From positions 1 through 20,642 of IMG/VR virus record IMGVR_UViG_3300042691_024610: DNA of 20,642 bases; one strand, given 5' to 3'. The translations under genes were made by a program, and so were the position numbers. Source of the DNA: a virus. Below the pieces are notes generated by a model. That model worked only from the letters and a program-made list of their open reading frames with translations, ran no database searches and was not told the origin of the DNA. Positions 1 through 6,570 of this stretch are shown one piece after another. Position 1 is the stretch's first letter. Every line of letters begins with the position of its first letter.

Positions 1-2
1 TT

Positions 3-872
3 CCCGGTCCGCTGGCCGCGATCAACCTCAACTACGGGCTGCAGACCGCGGAGCAGAAGAACGTGAGCCTGTACCTGCGCGACCCCGGCAGCGGCGGGCA
101 CCTACTGCGCGGCATCACCAGCCCGCGCTACGGGCGCATCTACGACCGCGATGTGGTGGACGCGGTGATGAAGGTCGCGGGCAACGGCACCGGCGATACG
201 CGGTGGAAGGTGCCGGGGACCATTGAGTGGGGCAGCAAGTTCGGCGTGTCGTACAACCCCAACGTCAACATCACCAAAGAAAACACCACGCTGTACGCCA
301 GCGACCGCGACGTGTTCCTCTTCTTGGTCGACGATAAAAACCCGATTGAGGTCGGCAAGCTGGCAAACGGCAACCCCGACCTGATGTTCCGCGGGTTCTA
401 CGTGTGGAACAGCGAGGTCGGGAGCCGCACCTTCGGGTTCGCATCGATGTACCTGCGCGGGGTTTGCCAAAACCGCAACCTTTGGGGCGTCGAAAACTTC
501 AACCAGATCGTGTTTAAGCACACGAGCGGCGCACCCGACCGGTTCTTGGAAGAGGCCGAGCCAGCACTGCTAGAGTTTGCCAACCTCACCGAGTCCCGCC
601 TCATCGCGGGGGTCAAGGCAGCCAAGTCGGTCATCGTTGCCCGCAACGACGAGGACCGGCTGGAGTTCCTTGGGCGCTACGGGTTCACCGAGAAAGCCGC
701 CAAAAACGTCATCGATACCTGCGTGGTCGAGGAGCAGAAGCTTCCCGAGAGCGTATGGGATTTCGCGCAGGGCGTATCCGCGACGGCGCGGCGCGAAGAC
801 CTGCAAGAGAACCGGCTGCGGATTGAGCAGATTGCCGGTCGGATGCTGGATCGTGTGAAGGTGGCGGCGTGA
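3..872 (+). CDS. DUF932-family phage/plasmid protein (5' end outside window)
   Basis: The reading frame is open from the first in-frame codon at position 3, and the upstream residues (PGPLAAINLNYGLQ...) continue smoothly into the rest. The GTG at 63 is therefore probably internal, and the gene starts before the window. The visible 289 codons resemble the C-terminal part of the DUF932 family, proteins of unknown biochemical role common in phages and plasmids, often near recombination genes. Supporting stretches are VSYNPNVNITKENTTLYASDRDV, seen here as an N-P-N...L-x-A-S-D-R-D pattern, then FRGFYVWNSEVG and CQNRNLWG. The stop codon overlaps the GTG start of the next gene (GTGA). The family assignment comes from remembered motif resemblance, and the function is unknown. 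Confidence 0.75.
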   Translation, partial: PGPLAAINLNYGLQTAEQKNVSLYLRDPGSGGHLLRGITSPRYGRIYDRDVVDAVMKVAGNGTGDTRWKVPGTIEWGSKFGVSYNPNVNITKENTTLYASDRDVFLFLVDDKNPIEVGKLANGNPDLMFRGFYVWNSEVGSRTFGFASMYLRGVCQNRNLWGVENFNQIVFKHTSGAPDRFLEEAEPALLEFANLTESRLIAGVKAAKSVIVARNDEDRLEFLGRYGFTEKAAKNVIDTCVVEEQKLPESVWDFAQGVSATARREDLQENRLRIEQIAGRMLDRVKVAA

Positions 873-1174
873 GCCGCCACTACCCGCTACCGGTATTCGA
901 CGACGCTCTTGAGCGAGCGGCGGCAGAGCAAGCAGCGAAGGAGGCGCGTCTCGCAGAGCAACGCGAACGCGCCCGCCTTCGGTTCCGCTCCGAGTTCCCA
1001 CAAGTGACAGCCTTTGCTGACGAGTGCCGAGCCGTATTCGGCGACGACGTCAGAGTGCTTTGGGCGATTGAGAACGGCAAATACGTCGGTCGCCCGCCAA
1101 CCTTGGAACTAAAACGGAATGGAACGACTGAACATCCCCTGCAGCAAGTGCGACTCACCGACGAAGATTATTAG
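869..1174 (+). CDS. small phage protein, unknown function
   Basis: A 101-residue protein starts at a GTG that overlaps the TGA of the DUF932 gene, which suggests translational coupling. Residues 10-40 are an Ala/Glu/Arg-rich helix, likely a short coiled coil. A compact segment follows (FPQVTAFADECRAVFGDDVRVLWAIENGKYVGRPP) that resembles small conserved phage proteins I cannot name. There are no metal-binding cysteines, signal peptide or membrane segment. Its last 56 bases overlap the next gene in another frame. It is probably real because of the coupled start and sensible codon use, but no function can be assigned. Confidence 0.6.
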   Translation: MSRHYPLPVFDDALERAAAEQAAKEARLAEQRERARLRFRSEFPQVTAFADECRAVFGDDVRVLWAIENGKYVGRPPTLELKRNGTTEHPLQQVRLTDEDY

Positions 1175-1442
1175 AACGCAAACAGTCCCGCGCACTGGGT
1201 ACATCAAGCGACGACGCGAATGTGTCGCCTGTGGCGCTCGCTCGACGACGCATGATGCTCCACCGATACACGAGAAGCCCCCGCTGACCGCGTATCAGGC
1301 GGGGCAAATTGACCGACGGTCAGCACGCATCAACGCCGCGATGGCGGGAGCAAATCTTGGAGCAACGGTCACCTTACGGGACGGCAATCGTGCCTCTCCC
1401 ACGGACCTGATGGAGGAACTAAAAAAATGTGGATTTTCTTAA
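1119..1442 (+). CDS. small zinc-ribbon protein with NrdR/Ogr-like metal site
   Basis: A 107-residue protein whose N-terminus has two CxxC knuckles, IPCSKCDSP and RRRECVACGARSTTHD, about 24 residues apart. The arrangement, with a run of arginines before the second pair and S/T-T after it, matches the zinc ribbon of the NrdR regulator (RRRRCxxCxxRFTT) and resembles the Ogr/Delta phage activators. NrdR's ATP-cone is absent, so only the DNA-binding-type ribbon is shared. A role as a small DNA-binding regulator is inference. The start overlaps the preceding gene by 56 bases, without a strong ribosome binding site. The end overlaps the next gene by 16 bases. Confidence 0.65.
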   Translation: MERLNIPCSKCDSPTKIIRTQTVPRTGYIKRRRECVACGARSTTHDAPPIHEKPPLTAYQAGQIDRRSARINAAMAGANLGATVTLRDGNRASPTDLMEELKKCGFS

Positions 1443-1831
1443 ACGACGCCTTTCTTTCGATTGTCACCCCTCGCACACACGACGTGCCGAAGCCGCTGCG
1501 CGGACGCGATCTGCTGCTAGTGCGGGCGCGAAAGCGCGGTGACATTCAGCGAGTGTTTCCGAGCGTGCGTGTAACACGCACACCGAATCGCGACTACGCC
1601 TTCCGGGCGTTTGTACCGCGCCCACGCGTGATCGACGCGATTGGGCAGCGCCTCCTCGACATGGAGTATGGGAACTTCAAGGACTCGGTGGCGAACGACG
1701 AGCGCCACAGCGCCTACTCAAAGGTCTGGTCGGTGATGTACAGCTATCAGCACAACGACTACCAGCCACGCCGGGACACCTATGACCGCGGATACGACCT
1801 CTGGCCTGACGAACATTACGCGGGCAACTAG
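1427..1831 (+). CDS. conserved phage protein, unknown function
   Basis: A 134-residue protein beginning MWIFLNDAFLSIV, a start typical of a conserved family of small phage proteins. DLLLVRARKRGDIQRVFP and a central FRAFVPRP segment follow, and then a basic region with NFKDSV...HSAYSKVWSVMY. The family is recognised by pattern only, and no enzymatic motif is visible. A GAGGA ribosome binding site lies about 9 bases before the ATG. The last part is Tyr/Asp-rich. The gene converges on the helicase gene, and the two TAG stops share the palindromic CTAG at 1828-1831, leaving no room for an intergenic terminator. Confidence 0.7.
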   Translation: MWIFLNDAFLSIVTPRTHDVPKPLRGRDLLLVRARKRGDIQRVFPSVRVTRTPNRDYAFRAFVPRPRVIDAIGQRLLDMEYGNFKDSVANDERHSAYSKVWSVMYSYQHNDYQPRRDTYDRGYDLWPDEHYAGN

Positions 1832-3267
1832 CGAATGTTGAACCGCCGTTGTTCGAAGATGTACTCGGCCTCCTCATCGCCGGGGACACCGATCAAGTCG
1901 TGATAGCGTGACTTCGCCACGCGAATGAGCGTGTGGTCGGCGTAGCGGTGAACCACCACACCGATATCTGCCTTGTTGTACCAGTGCGCCGAGTCCGAGA
2001 TATCGTAGAGCGTCGGGACGCGGTACTCGCCCTTGTCATCCTTCTGCTGCTTGGCAGGGTGCGCGACAATCACTACGTGGACCATTAGCTTCCGAGCGAA
2101 GCGGCGCAGCGCCTTGATAGCGCGGCCCGTATACTCGGTGAGGCTTTCCTCCCGGCTCCGAGCGTGGTCCATCTCATTCCACGGGTCGATGACAACCACT
2201 TTGCATCCGTGCTGAATCACCGCGGCCTCGGCTTTGTCGAGCATCCACTCCAGCGTGACATCCTCGTCCTCGTTCGGCACGAGGAACGTAAAGTGCTGGT
2301 CGATCCATTGGTCCGCGGCGGCTAACTCGCGGCTGTCGCAAAAGCTCGTCGGCTTCTGGCAAAACCATGTGCGGAGGTTGCGTCGATGGTCGCGCTGCGG
2401 CATCTGCTCAAACGACGCAAAGGCCACGTTCAAACCGTACCGCTGCACGATCCGGCAGAAGATATCGTTGACCACAGACGACTTGCCATGCGACGGAATG
2501 CCGGTGAAGACCGCAACGTCGCCGAGGCGCACCTTGTAGCGCTCCACTAGCTTCGGCATCGGGATGTCGAACACCGGCGCATCAGGGACCGGTGGCAACT
2601 CGCTCATTCGGTAGACGCCGTCGACCCGTAGCCATTGCGCCCGAGACAGCGTCGCGTCAACGCCCTTCGGGCCGTAATGGATCAAAACCTCGTTGAGGTC
2701 TTTGAGCCGCCGCTCGCGGTCCTCTGGATGCTTGGGATAGGTGACGTACTTGCAGCGAAACCGCCCGAGACGCACCGACAGGTCTTGCAGCAGATTTGCT
2801 CCCGGCGCATCGCCGTCTACCGCGAGGATGACTTCAGTCACGCGCTCAACGGATAGCAGCGACCGCGCCTCTTGCAAGAAGGCGTACTTCCCGCTGTCGT
2901 TTGGCAGCGGCTTGTCCGGTGCGCCGCCGGGGACCGATACGCTTCGCAGCCACCCAGACTGGATCGCTGCCAGTGCGTCGAGTTCGCCCTCGGTGATGAC
3001 CAGCGGTTTGCCGATCAACGAGTCATCGCGGAGGATGTCCTCGTTCCAGAAACATTGCACGCCGCCCTTATCCTGCCAGAACCGTTTTTCTTCGCCCAGC
3101 GTTCGAAACTTTCTGTTGACCACTTTCCCTTCGCGTAGGAAGGGAATGCACAGCGCCTCAATACCACCGGTTCCAGCGAGGGCGTGCAGCCCCAGCTTGA
3201 GCGCCAGCTCTGGGTCGATATGCCTCGCTTCCAGCCCCTCTTGAATCGAATGAGTTAACCCTTCCAC
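1828..3267 (-). CDS. Toprim primase / DnaB-type replicative helicase (T7 gp4-like), lacking its own zinc domain
   Basis: Replication protein with an N-terminal Toprim primase core and a C-terminal RecA-type hexameric helicase. On the chosen start (479 aa), the Toprim glutamate motif TEGELDAL is near residues 92-99 and the DGD metal motif near 151-153. Walker A GIPSHGKSS is near 256-264 and Walker B VVVIDPWNE near 357-365, followed by the helicase-like IVAHPAKQQ. The frame extends upstream to a GTG at 3288, but there is no ribosome binding site there. The GTG at 3267 has GGAGGA four bases upstream, so it is preferred. The zinc finger usually at the front of such proteins is encoded by the upstream gene in a different frame. 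It should prime and unwind phage DNA at the fork. Confidence 0.9.
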   Translation of the reverse strand: MEGLTHSIQEGLEARHIDPELALKLGLHALAGTGGIEALCIPFLREGKVVNRKFRTLGEEKRFWQDKGGVQCFWNEDILRDDSLIGKPLVITEGELDALAAIQSGWLRSVSVPGGAPDKPLPNDSGKYAFLQEARSLLSVERVTEVILAVDGDAPGANLLQDLSVRLGRFRCKYVTYPKHPEDRERRLKDLNEVLIHYGPKGVDATLSRAQWLRVDGVYRMSELPPVPDAPVFDIPMPKLVERYKVRLGDVAVFTGIPSHGKSSVVNDIFCRIVQRYGLNVAFASFEQMPQRDHRRNLRTWFCQKPTSFCDSRELAAADQWIDQHFTFLVPNEDEDVTLEWMLDKAEAAVIQHGCKVVVIDPWNEMDHARSREESLTEYTGRAIKALRRFARKLMVHVVIVAHPAKQQKDDKGEYRVPTLYDISDSAHWYNKADIGVVVHRYADHTLIRVAKSRYHDLIGVPGDEEAEYIFEQRRFNIR

Positions 3268-3493
3268 CTGTTCCTCCGCTCCATCCACAGTGAAAACAAT
3301 GCCAAACGGCCCGCCCGTCCTCTAACTGCCCCCCGTGTATCTGTGTCGGCCCAACCGCGACGCTTAAGCACGGCTTGCGCTTGTTGCCGCTCTTGCGCGT
3401 GTCGCTGCACTTCGGGCAGACGGTGTAGTGGTTCCCCGGCTCGTAGTTCCGTAGCCGGATGCCATCCGCGTTGAGTTTCTCGGCGACGCTCAT
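3158..3493 (-). CDS. primase zinc-finger protein (zinc-binding domain of the split primase-helicase)
   Basis: A 111-residue protein with VCPKCSDTRKSGNKRKPCLSV and VWHCFHCGWSGG, two CxxC knuckles arranged as in the zinc-binding domain that lets T7 gp4-like primases read template sequence. After the second knuckle the sequence degenerates into Arg/Ala/Gly-rich residues, and it ends inside the helicase gene. In most relatives the same domain is fused directly to the Toprim domain. Here the Toprim-helicase lies in the +1 frame and the two frames overlap by about 110-130 bases. The start is the ATG at 3493, which shares one base with the TGA of the replication gene (TGATG). The frame also extends upstream to 3580, but that part is Arg-rich shadow. 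Whether this is a separate subunit, a frameshifted product or a disrupted gene is open. Confidence 0.75.
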   Translation of the reverse strand: MSVAEKLNADGIRLRNYEPGNHYTVCPKCSDTRKSGNKRKPCLSVAVGPTQIHGGQLEDGRAVWHCFHCGWSGGTGGRVNSFDSRGAGSEAYRPRAGAQAGAARPRWNRWY

Positions 3494-4281
3494 CAGCCGC
3501 CCACCCCGAAGGCGTCGCGGCCTACCGCACCAGCCCGCTTGCTTGCGGCCACATCGTCCCACCGGCCTTGGTTCAGCCACGTAGTCGGGTGCGCGATGTA
3601 CTTCTCATCCTTGCCCGCGGTAGTCGCTGCGTAGGCTTGAGCGCCCAAGAGTAGGCGAGGGGTCGCCTCGGCCCCGAGAAGGCGCTTGGCGGTCTGGTAA
3701 GCGCGGAACGCGGCGAGCTTGCCCACCTTCCGCGGATATGCGGACCACCACTCTTCGTATTCCTGAGTGAAACTGACGGTACGCCTACCTTTCTCACCGG
3801 CATGAGAGTCGGTATTAACTCTCGCGACAGCCGTAGGCTGATCGATAGTTTTATCTTCTGAAGTAGAAGATGAAGATGAAGATGAAGGGGTTGGCTTTTG
3901 CTTGTCGACAAGGTTATGCTTTTGGTTAAGCAACGTGGGGTTTCCACCAAGCCTACCTGCAGCAGCACGGACGTTTCTCAGTTGTTCATCCCGAATCATT
4001 CGGCGGCTAAAAATCGCGCCGGTCTCATCGCGGGAATACACCCCGGCAGACTCCAGTTCGTCCAGCAGTCCTTGCACCAAATCCATCGGCTCGCCGACCG
4101 CTCGACTGATCTGCAGGTCTGTCATCGGCTTGCCGTTGACCGCCAGCACGCCGTACGGACTAGCCTCGTGCATGATGCACATGAGTTCGATCCACAGACC
4201 TCGTGCAGCCAGACTACACGTCGAAAGAGACGGGTCTTTGCGCCAATCGGCTGGGTAGAACTGGAACGCGGGGCGCTTCAT
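3493..4281 (-). CDS. phage replication initiator-like protein (DUF1376/O-like N-domain, Ser linker, C-terminal WLNxGRW domain)
   Basis: A 262-residue protein. The N-terminal 110 residues (FQFYPADWRKDPSLSTCSLAARGLWIEL...) match a phage family with a winged-helix-like replication fold. A low-complexity serine linker, SSSSSSSTSED, follows. The C-terminal part (YEEWWSAYPRKVGKLAAFRAYQTA...YIAHPTTWLNQGRW) is the usual tail of phage replication proteins that lie beside helicase genes. It probably recognises the phage origin and recruits the helicase encoded downstream. The ATG at 4281 is chosen because it gives the canonical family start MKRPAFQFYPADW and has a GGGGG stretch upstream. An in-frame ATG at 4344 falls inside the presumed operator region. 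The next gene overlaps its stop codon by one base. Confidence 0.8.
   Translation of the reverse strand: MKRPAFQFYPADWRKDPSLSTCSLAARGLWIELMCIMHEASPYGVLAVNGKPMTDLQISRAVGEPMDLVQGLLDELESAGVYSRDETGAIFSRRMIRDEQLRNVRAAAGRLGGNPTLLNQKHNLVDKQKPTPSSSSSSSTSEDKTIDQPTAVARVNTDSHAGEKGRRTVSFTQEYEEWWSAYPRKVGKLAAFRAYQTAKRLLGAEATPRLLLGAQAYAATTAGKDEKYIAHPTTWLNQGRWDDVAASKRAGAVGRDAFGVGG
3866..3887. repeat. tandem GAAGAT hexamers in the replication gene linker (possible origin iterons)
   Basis: GAAGAT repeats about 3.7 times on the + strand, encoding the serine run on the - strand. The flanking stretch to 3930 is clearly more AT-rich than its surroundings. It contains the 12-base palindrome CTTGTCGACAAG (3901-3912), flanked by two GCTTTTG copies (3894-3900 and 3918-3924). 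Lambdoid phages place origin iterons in the linker of the O gene. Assigning an origin here is an inference by analogy, and the repeats may be only a serine-rich linker. Confidence 0.35.
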
Positions 4282-4337
4282 GGTCGCCCCCGGGTTTGTT
4301 CTATTCGTGATACTGACGGCACGCTTTCCTCCAATCG

Positions 4338-4355
4338 CTGTCATGCCCGTGATAA
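4338..4355 (-). promoter_or_regulatory. repressor operator at the leftward promoter (OL-like)
   Basis: The 18 bases ctgtcatgcccgtgataa recur identically at 5498-5515. On the - strand the core is TATCACGGGCATGA. It overlaps the -10 hexamer of the leftward promoter by four bases, where a bound repressor would exclude RNA polymerase. An additional CGTGATA half-match lies downstream at 4306-4312. Confidence 0.6.
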
Positions 4356-4380
4356 TTGTGCGATGCCATGCTTACGTCAA
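4352..4380 (-). promoter_or_regulatory. leftward sigma70-type promoter for the replication genes
   Basis: On the - strand TTGACG (4380-4375) is followed after 17 bases by AATTAT (4357-4352), so five and four bases of the hexamers match consensus at optimal spacing. Transcription would begin near 4345 and give a leader of about 65 bases before the replication gene at 4281. The operator repeat overlaps the -10, so the promoter is likely silenced in lysogeny. Confidence 0.55.
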
Positions 4381-4410
4381 GTTCCAAAATGGAACTTCTT
4401 GCGTCTGTCG

Positions 4411-4758
4411 CTACCCAACCTCGACGATTTCGGTGTTGTAGAGTGCCTTCAGCAGTTTCTTTTTTATCCGGTACTCGGGCGTCCGAGTCGGCTTGGACTT
4501 GACGTCCTCCACGATCACATCGCCCGTCGAGACGCGCCGATAGCGGAAATCTGCGATATACGCGCAGACTTTTTGCCCGTTTACGACAAGGTTGAATCGT
4601 GGCTGTAGCTCCAACGCATCAATTTCTCCGACCCGCAGAAGTGCCTTCAAGTACACGTAACGGGTCGCCTCGGCCTTCGAGGCAAAGATGTTGCCGTCGA
4701 CCTCTGTTTTGACGTTCCGGAACTTGGACGTAGATACCCGAGCAAAGCGAAAGGTCAT
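4411..4758 (-). CDS. DUF1064-family nuclease-like protein
   Basis: A 115-residue protein matching DUF1064, phage proteins with a PD-(D/E)xK nuclease-like core. FASKAEATRYVYLKALLRVGEIDALELQPRF opens the domain, the conserved ADFRY and VEDVKS follow, then T-x-T-x-x-Y-x-I-K-K-K. Residues Glu in KAEA, Asp in ADF and Glu/Lys in EDVK form the likely metal and catalytic set. Members are thought to act on branched or recombination DNA intermediates, but this is not shown here. The ATG at 4758 is preceded by AAGAG. The gene is divergent from the repressor with only 54 bases between starts, and is separated from the replication gene by a 129-base regulatory gap. Confidence 0.8.
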   Translation of the reverse strand: MTFRFARVSTSKFRNVKTEVDGNIFASKAEATRYVYLKALLRVGEIDALELQPRFNLVVNGQKVCAYIADFRYRRVSTGDVIVEDVKSKPTRTPEYRIKKKLLKALYNTEIVEVG

Positions 4759-4812
4759 GTGCGATCTCTTGGGTGCAATATTTTCTTATCGGTATGTGAC
4801 TGGAGTCGAGTT

Positions 4813-5427
4813 ATGGCTATGAAAAAGAACCATGCCCGTGATAGTTTCAAGGCATACATGGAGAAGCGGGGATTCAAACCGCATCCATGGGCGAAGAAGG
4901 CAGGGATTCGATCTAGCACGCTCTACAACTACTTGAGCGGAGTAAGCGGGAATCTGACGGCGGATACGCTGCAAAAACTCGCTCATGCCGCGGGCACCTC
5001 CGTTGACGAACTGCTGGGTATTAGTCCTAGCCCACCTAAAGGTACAGCCGCACAGCCCGTCCGCGTTGACGCTGTGGTCGGCATCTATGGGAGGATGTTC
5101 AACGTGGACGGAGAGCAATATGTGCCTCGCCCGATAGGGCTGCCGAGTGACATTGAGGTGTGCGCTGCACGAATCGACAAAGACGGGCTTCACCCCGTCC
5201 CCGGGGGGTGGACGCTGTTTTACGAAAAGACGCCGCGCAGCCCGGAAGATCTGATTGGGAAGCTGGCGGTGGTGCAAGTAGCGGCACAAGGTCAGCGTCT
5301 GGTCCGTGAGGTTCATCGCGGCACCAGAGCGGGGCTGTACAACCTGACGGCTTGGAACGCCGGGATGCTTGAGGATGTCGAGATTGTCGCTGCCCATGCT
5401 GTCGTTTCCATTGTTCAAACGGTGTGA
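4813..5427 (+). CDS. CI-like phage repressor, HTH plus S24-like C-terminal domain with degenerate catalytic site
   Basis: A 204-residue repressor. Residues 8-70 form a helix-turn-helix (WAKKAGIRSSTLYNYLSG), and residues about 85-204 resemble the S24/LexA C-terminal domain (IGKLAVVQV...LVREVHRGTRAGLYNLTAWNAGMLEDVEIV). In cleavable relatives the nucleophile lies in a GDSMxP motif. The aligned segment here is KDGLHPV, so the Ser appears replaced by Gly. The general-base Lys aligns with Arg in LVREV. Autocleavage is therefore unlikely, although dimerisation may persist. The ATG at 4813 has GGAG seven bases upstream. A GTG at 4759 in the same frame lacks support. An operator core lies in codons 7-11, suggesting autoregulation. 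It is the probable lysogeny repressor. Confidence 0.85.
   Translation: MAMKKNHARDSFKAYMEKRGFKPHPWAKKAGIRSSTLYNYLSGVSGNLTADTLQKLAHAAGTSVDELLGISPSPPKGTAAQPVRVDAVVGIYGRMFNVDGEQYVPRPIGLPSDIEVCAARIDKDGLHPVPGGWTLFYEKTPRSPEDLIGKLAVVQVAAQGQRLVREVHRGTRAGLYNLTAWNAGMLEDVEIVAAHAVVSIVQTV
4831..4843 (-). promoter_or_regulatory. third repressor operator core, inside the repressor's first codons
   Basis: The bases catgcccgtgata are identical to the central 13 bases of the operator pair at 4338-4355 and 5498-5515, and encode residues His7-Ala8-Arg9-Asp10 of the repressor. Binding here could block elongation or act on a divergent promoter for the DUF1064 gene. A looser, gapped resemblance (TTATC, then GGTATGTGAC) lies at 4786-4800. 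Confidence 0.5.
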
Positions 5428-5497
5428 CCAAAAGTATCACCGAAAAAACAGTCAGACGCCAGAAAATATCAGCACCCGAATAATCCCTATTGCGTAA

Positions 5498-5515
5498 CTG
5501 TCATGCCCGTGATAA
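5498..5515 (+). promoter_or_regulatory. repressor operator ahead of the rightward early operon (OR-like)
   Basis: The bases ctgtcatgcccgtgataa are an exact 18-base copy of the site at 4338-4355, 40 bases ahead of the exonuclease gene. The core has weak dyad symmetry (TCA...TGA). The associated promoter is not clear. TTGCGT at 5490-5495 with GATAAC or TAACTT 15-17 bases on is the best weak candidate. Nearby TATCAC (5435-5440) and TATCAG (5467-5472) may be weaker half-sites. Confidence 0.6.
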
Positions 5516-5518
5516 CTT

Positions 5519-5546
5519 CCGGTTCACCGCGTTGGGCGGTAACCGG
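5519..5546 (+). promoter_or_regulatory. stem-loop in the exonuclease mRNA leader, overlapping its ribosome binding site
   Basis: CCGGTT pairs with AACCGG and, after a bulged C, ACCGC pairs with GCGGT, closing a GTTGG loop and giving 11 base pairs in total. The 3' arm runs directly into the GGAGG ribosome binding site of the ATG at 5555, so two G residues of the site lie in the stem. Folding could dampen translation of the recombination genes. No intrinsic-terminator U-tract follows it. Confidence 0.5.
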
Positions 5547-5554
5547 AGGAACAC

Positions 5555-6556
5555 ATGGGCGCAATCGCAGTTAAGGACGAAGCCGAATGGCTTTCGCTAC
5601 GTGACTCTCACGTAGGTGGTTCGGAGGTCGCCAGCCTTTTTTATCGCTGGCGTTTCGCGGACGGCACGGAAGCCGTCCTGCATTTGTACGAGGCACCACC
5701 CGAGGGGTCGACCCTCATCGAGTGCCTTTCACCTTTCAAGACGGGCTACCGGCTCTGGCAGGAAAAGTCAGACCGCCTCATGCCGGACGACCTGTCCGGT
5801 AACGAGCGGGTGCAGGCGGGCAACTTCCTTGAGCCTGCGTTAGCGGCGTGGGCGACCGAGAAGTTCAAGTGGAAGCTCCGCAAGGTGCATCGCTACTGCA
5901 CCCATCCGGTCGTGATGGGGTGGGGCGCGAGCCTTGACTACGAGGCACACGAGTCCGGGCTGCCGCCGATTGAGTTCAAGAATGTCGACGGCTTGGCCTT
6001 CCGCGACCACTGGGCTGTCGAGGGCGATGAGATTCTCATGCCGCCCCTTAACTATGTCCTGCAGCTGCAGCACCAGATCGGCGCGGTTGGCGCGGACCAC
6101 GGCTGGATTGTGGCGTGCGTCGGTGGCAACCGCCTCCTGCGCGGGCGCATTGAGCGGCACGAACCGACCCAGCAGAAGATCGCCGAGGCGATTGCCAAGT
6201 TCTGGGAAGGCGTCCAAACCGGCACGGAACCGAAGTGGGTTGCCGACTACGACAGCGTCGCCGAGGTTCACCGGTACGGCAGCAAGGCGCTGCAGGTCGA
6301 CCTCACCAGCGATAGCGACCTGCCACAACTCTGCGCGGACTACATCGCCCGGAAGGCCGAAGCAGACCAGCTAGAGGCCACCCTGTCGCACCTGAAGGGG
6401 CAGATTGCCTCCAAGGTTGGCGACGCCACCAAGGCCGCGGCTCGCGGCTACCGCCTCTCGTGGGCGGTCATTGAGCGCCCGGAGAAGGTCATCCCCGAGC
6501 GCGTTCAGAAAGCGCTCACGTACCGGGGCGCTCTCACCATCACTCCAACCCTTTGA
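5555..6556 (+). CDS. YqaJ-like / lambda-exonuclease-family viral recombinase nuclease
   Basis: A 333-residue nuclease that should resect double-stranded phage DNA ends 5' to 3' so that the annealase encoded next can load. Family marks in order are VGGSEVASLF near residues 20-29, GNFLEPALAAW with Glu93, GASLDYE with Asp128, and the metal-binding IEFK with Glu140 and Lys142. LQLQHQIGAVGADHGWIVACVGG lies near 169-191. The C-terminal third is a helical EAIAKFWEGVQTG...KAEADQLEATL region usual for this family. The ATG has GGAGG five bases upstream. It is the first gene of the rightward operon, with Bet fifteen bases downstream, an exonuclease/annealase pair as in lambda Red. The operator at 5498-5515 suggests it is shut off in lysogeny. 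Confidence 0.88.
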   Translation: MGAIAVKDEAEWLSLRDSHVGGSEVASLFYRWRFADGTEAVLHLYEAPPEGSTLIECLSPFKTGYRLWQEKSDRLMPDDLSGNERVQAGNFLEPALAAWATEKFKWKLRKVHRYCTHPVVMGWGASLDYEAHESGLPPIEFKNVDGLAFRDHWAVEGDEILMPPLNYVLQLQHQIGAVGADHGWIVACVGGNRLLRGRIERHEPTQQKIAEAIAKFWEGVQTGTEPKWVADYDSVAEVHRYGSKALQVDLTSDSDLPQLCADYIARKAEADQLEATLSHLKGQIASKVGDATKAAARGYRLSWAVIERPEKVIPERVQKALTYRGALTITPTL

Positions 6557-6570
6557 GGAAGGGACACACC

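Noticed and set aside
1894-1906. TCAAGTCGTGATA, operator-like, within the helicase gene
   Set aside because: It is one base shorter than the operator core and lies deep in coding sequence near the gene end, with no promoter. Probably chance.
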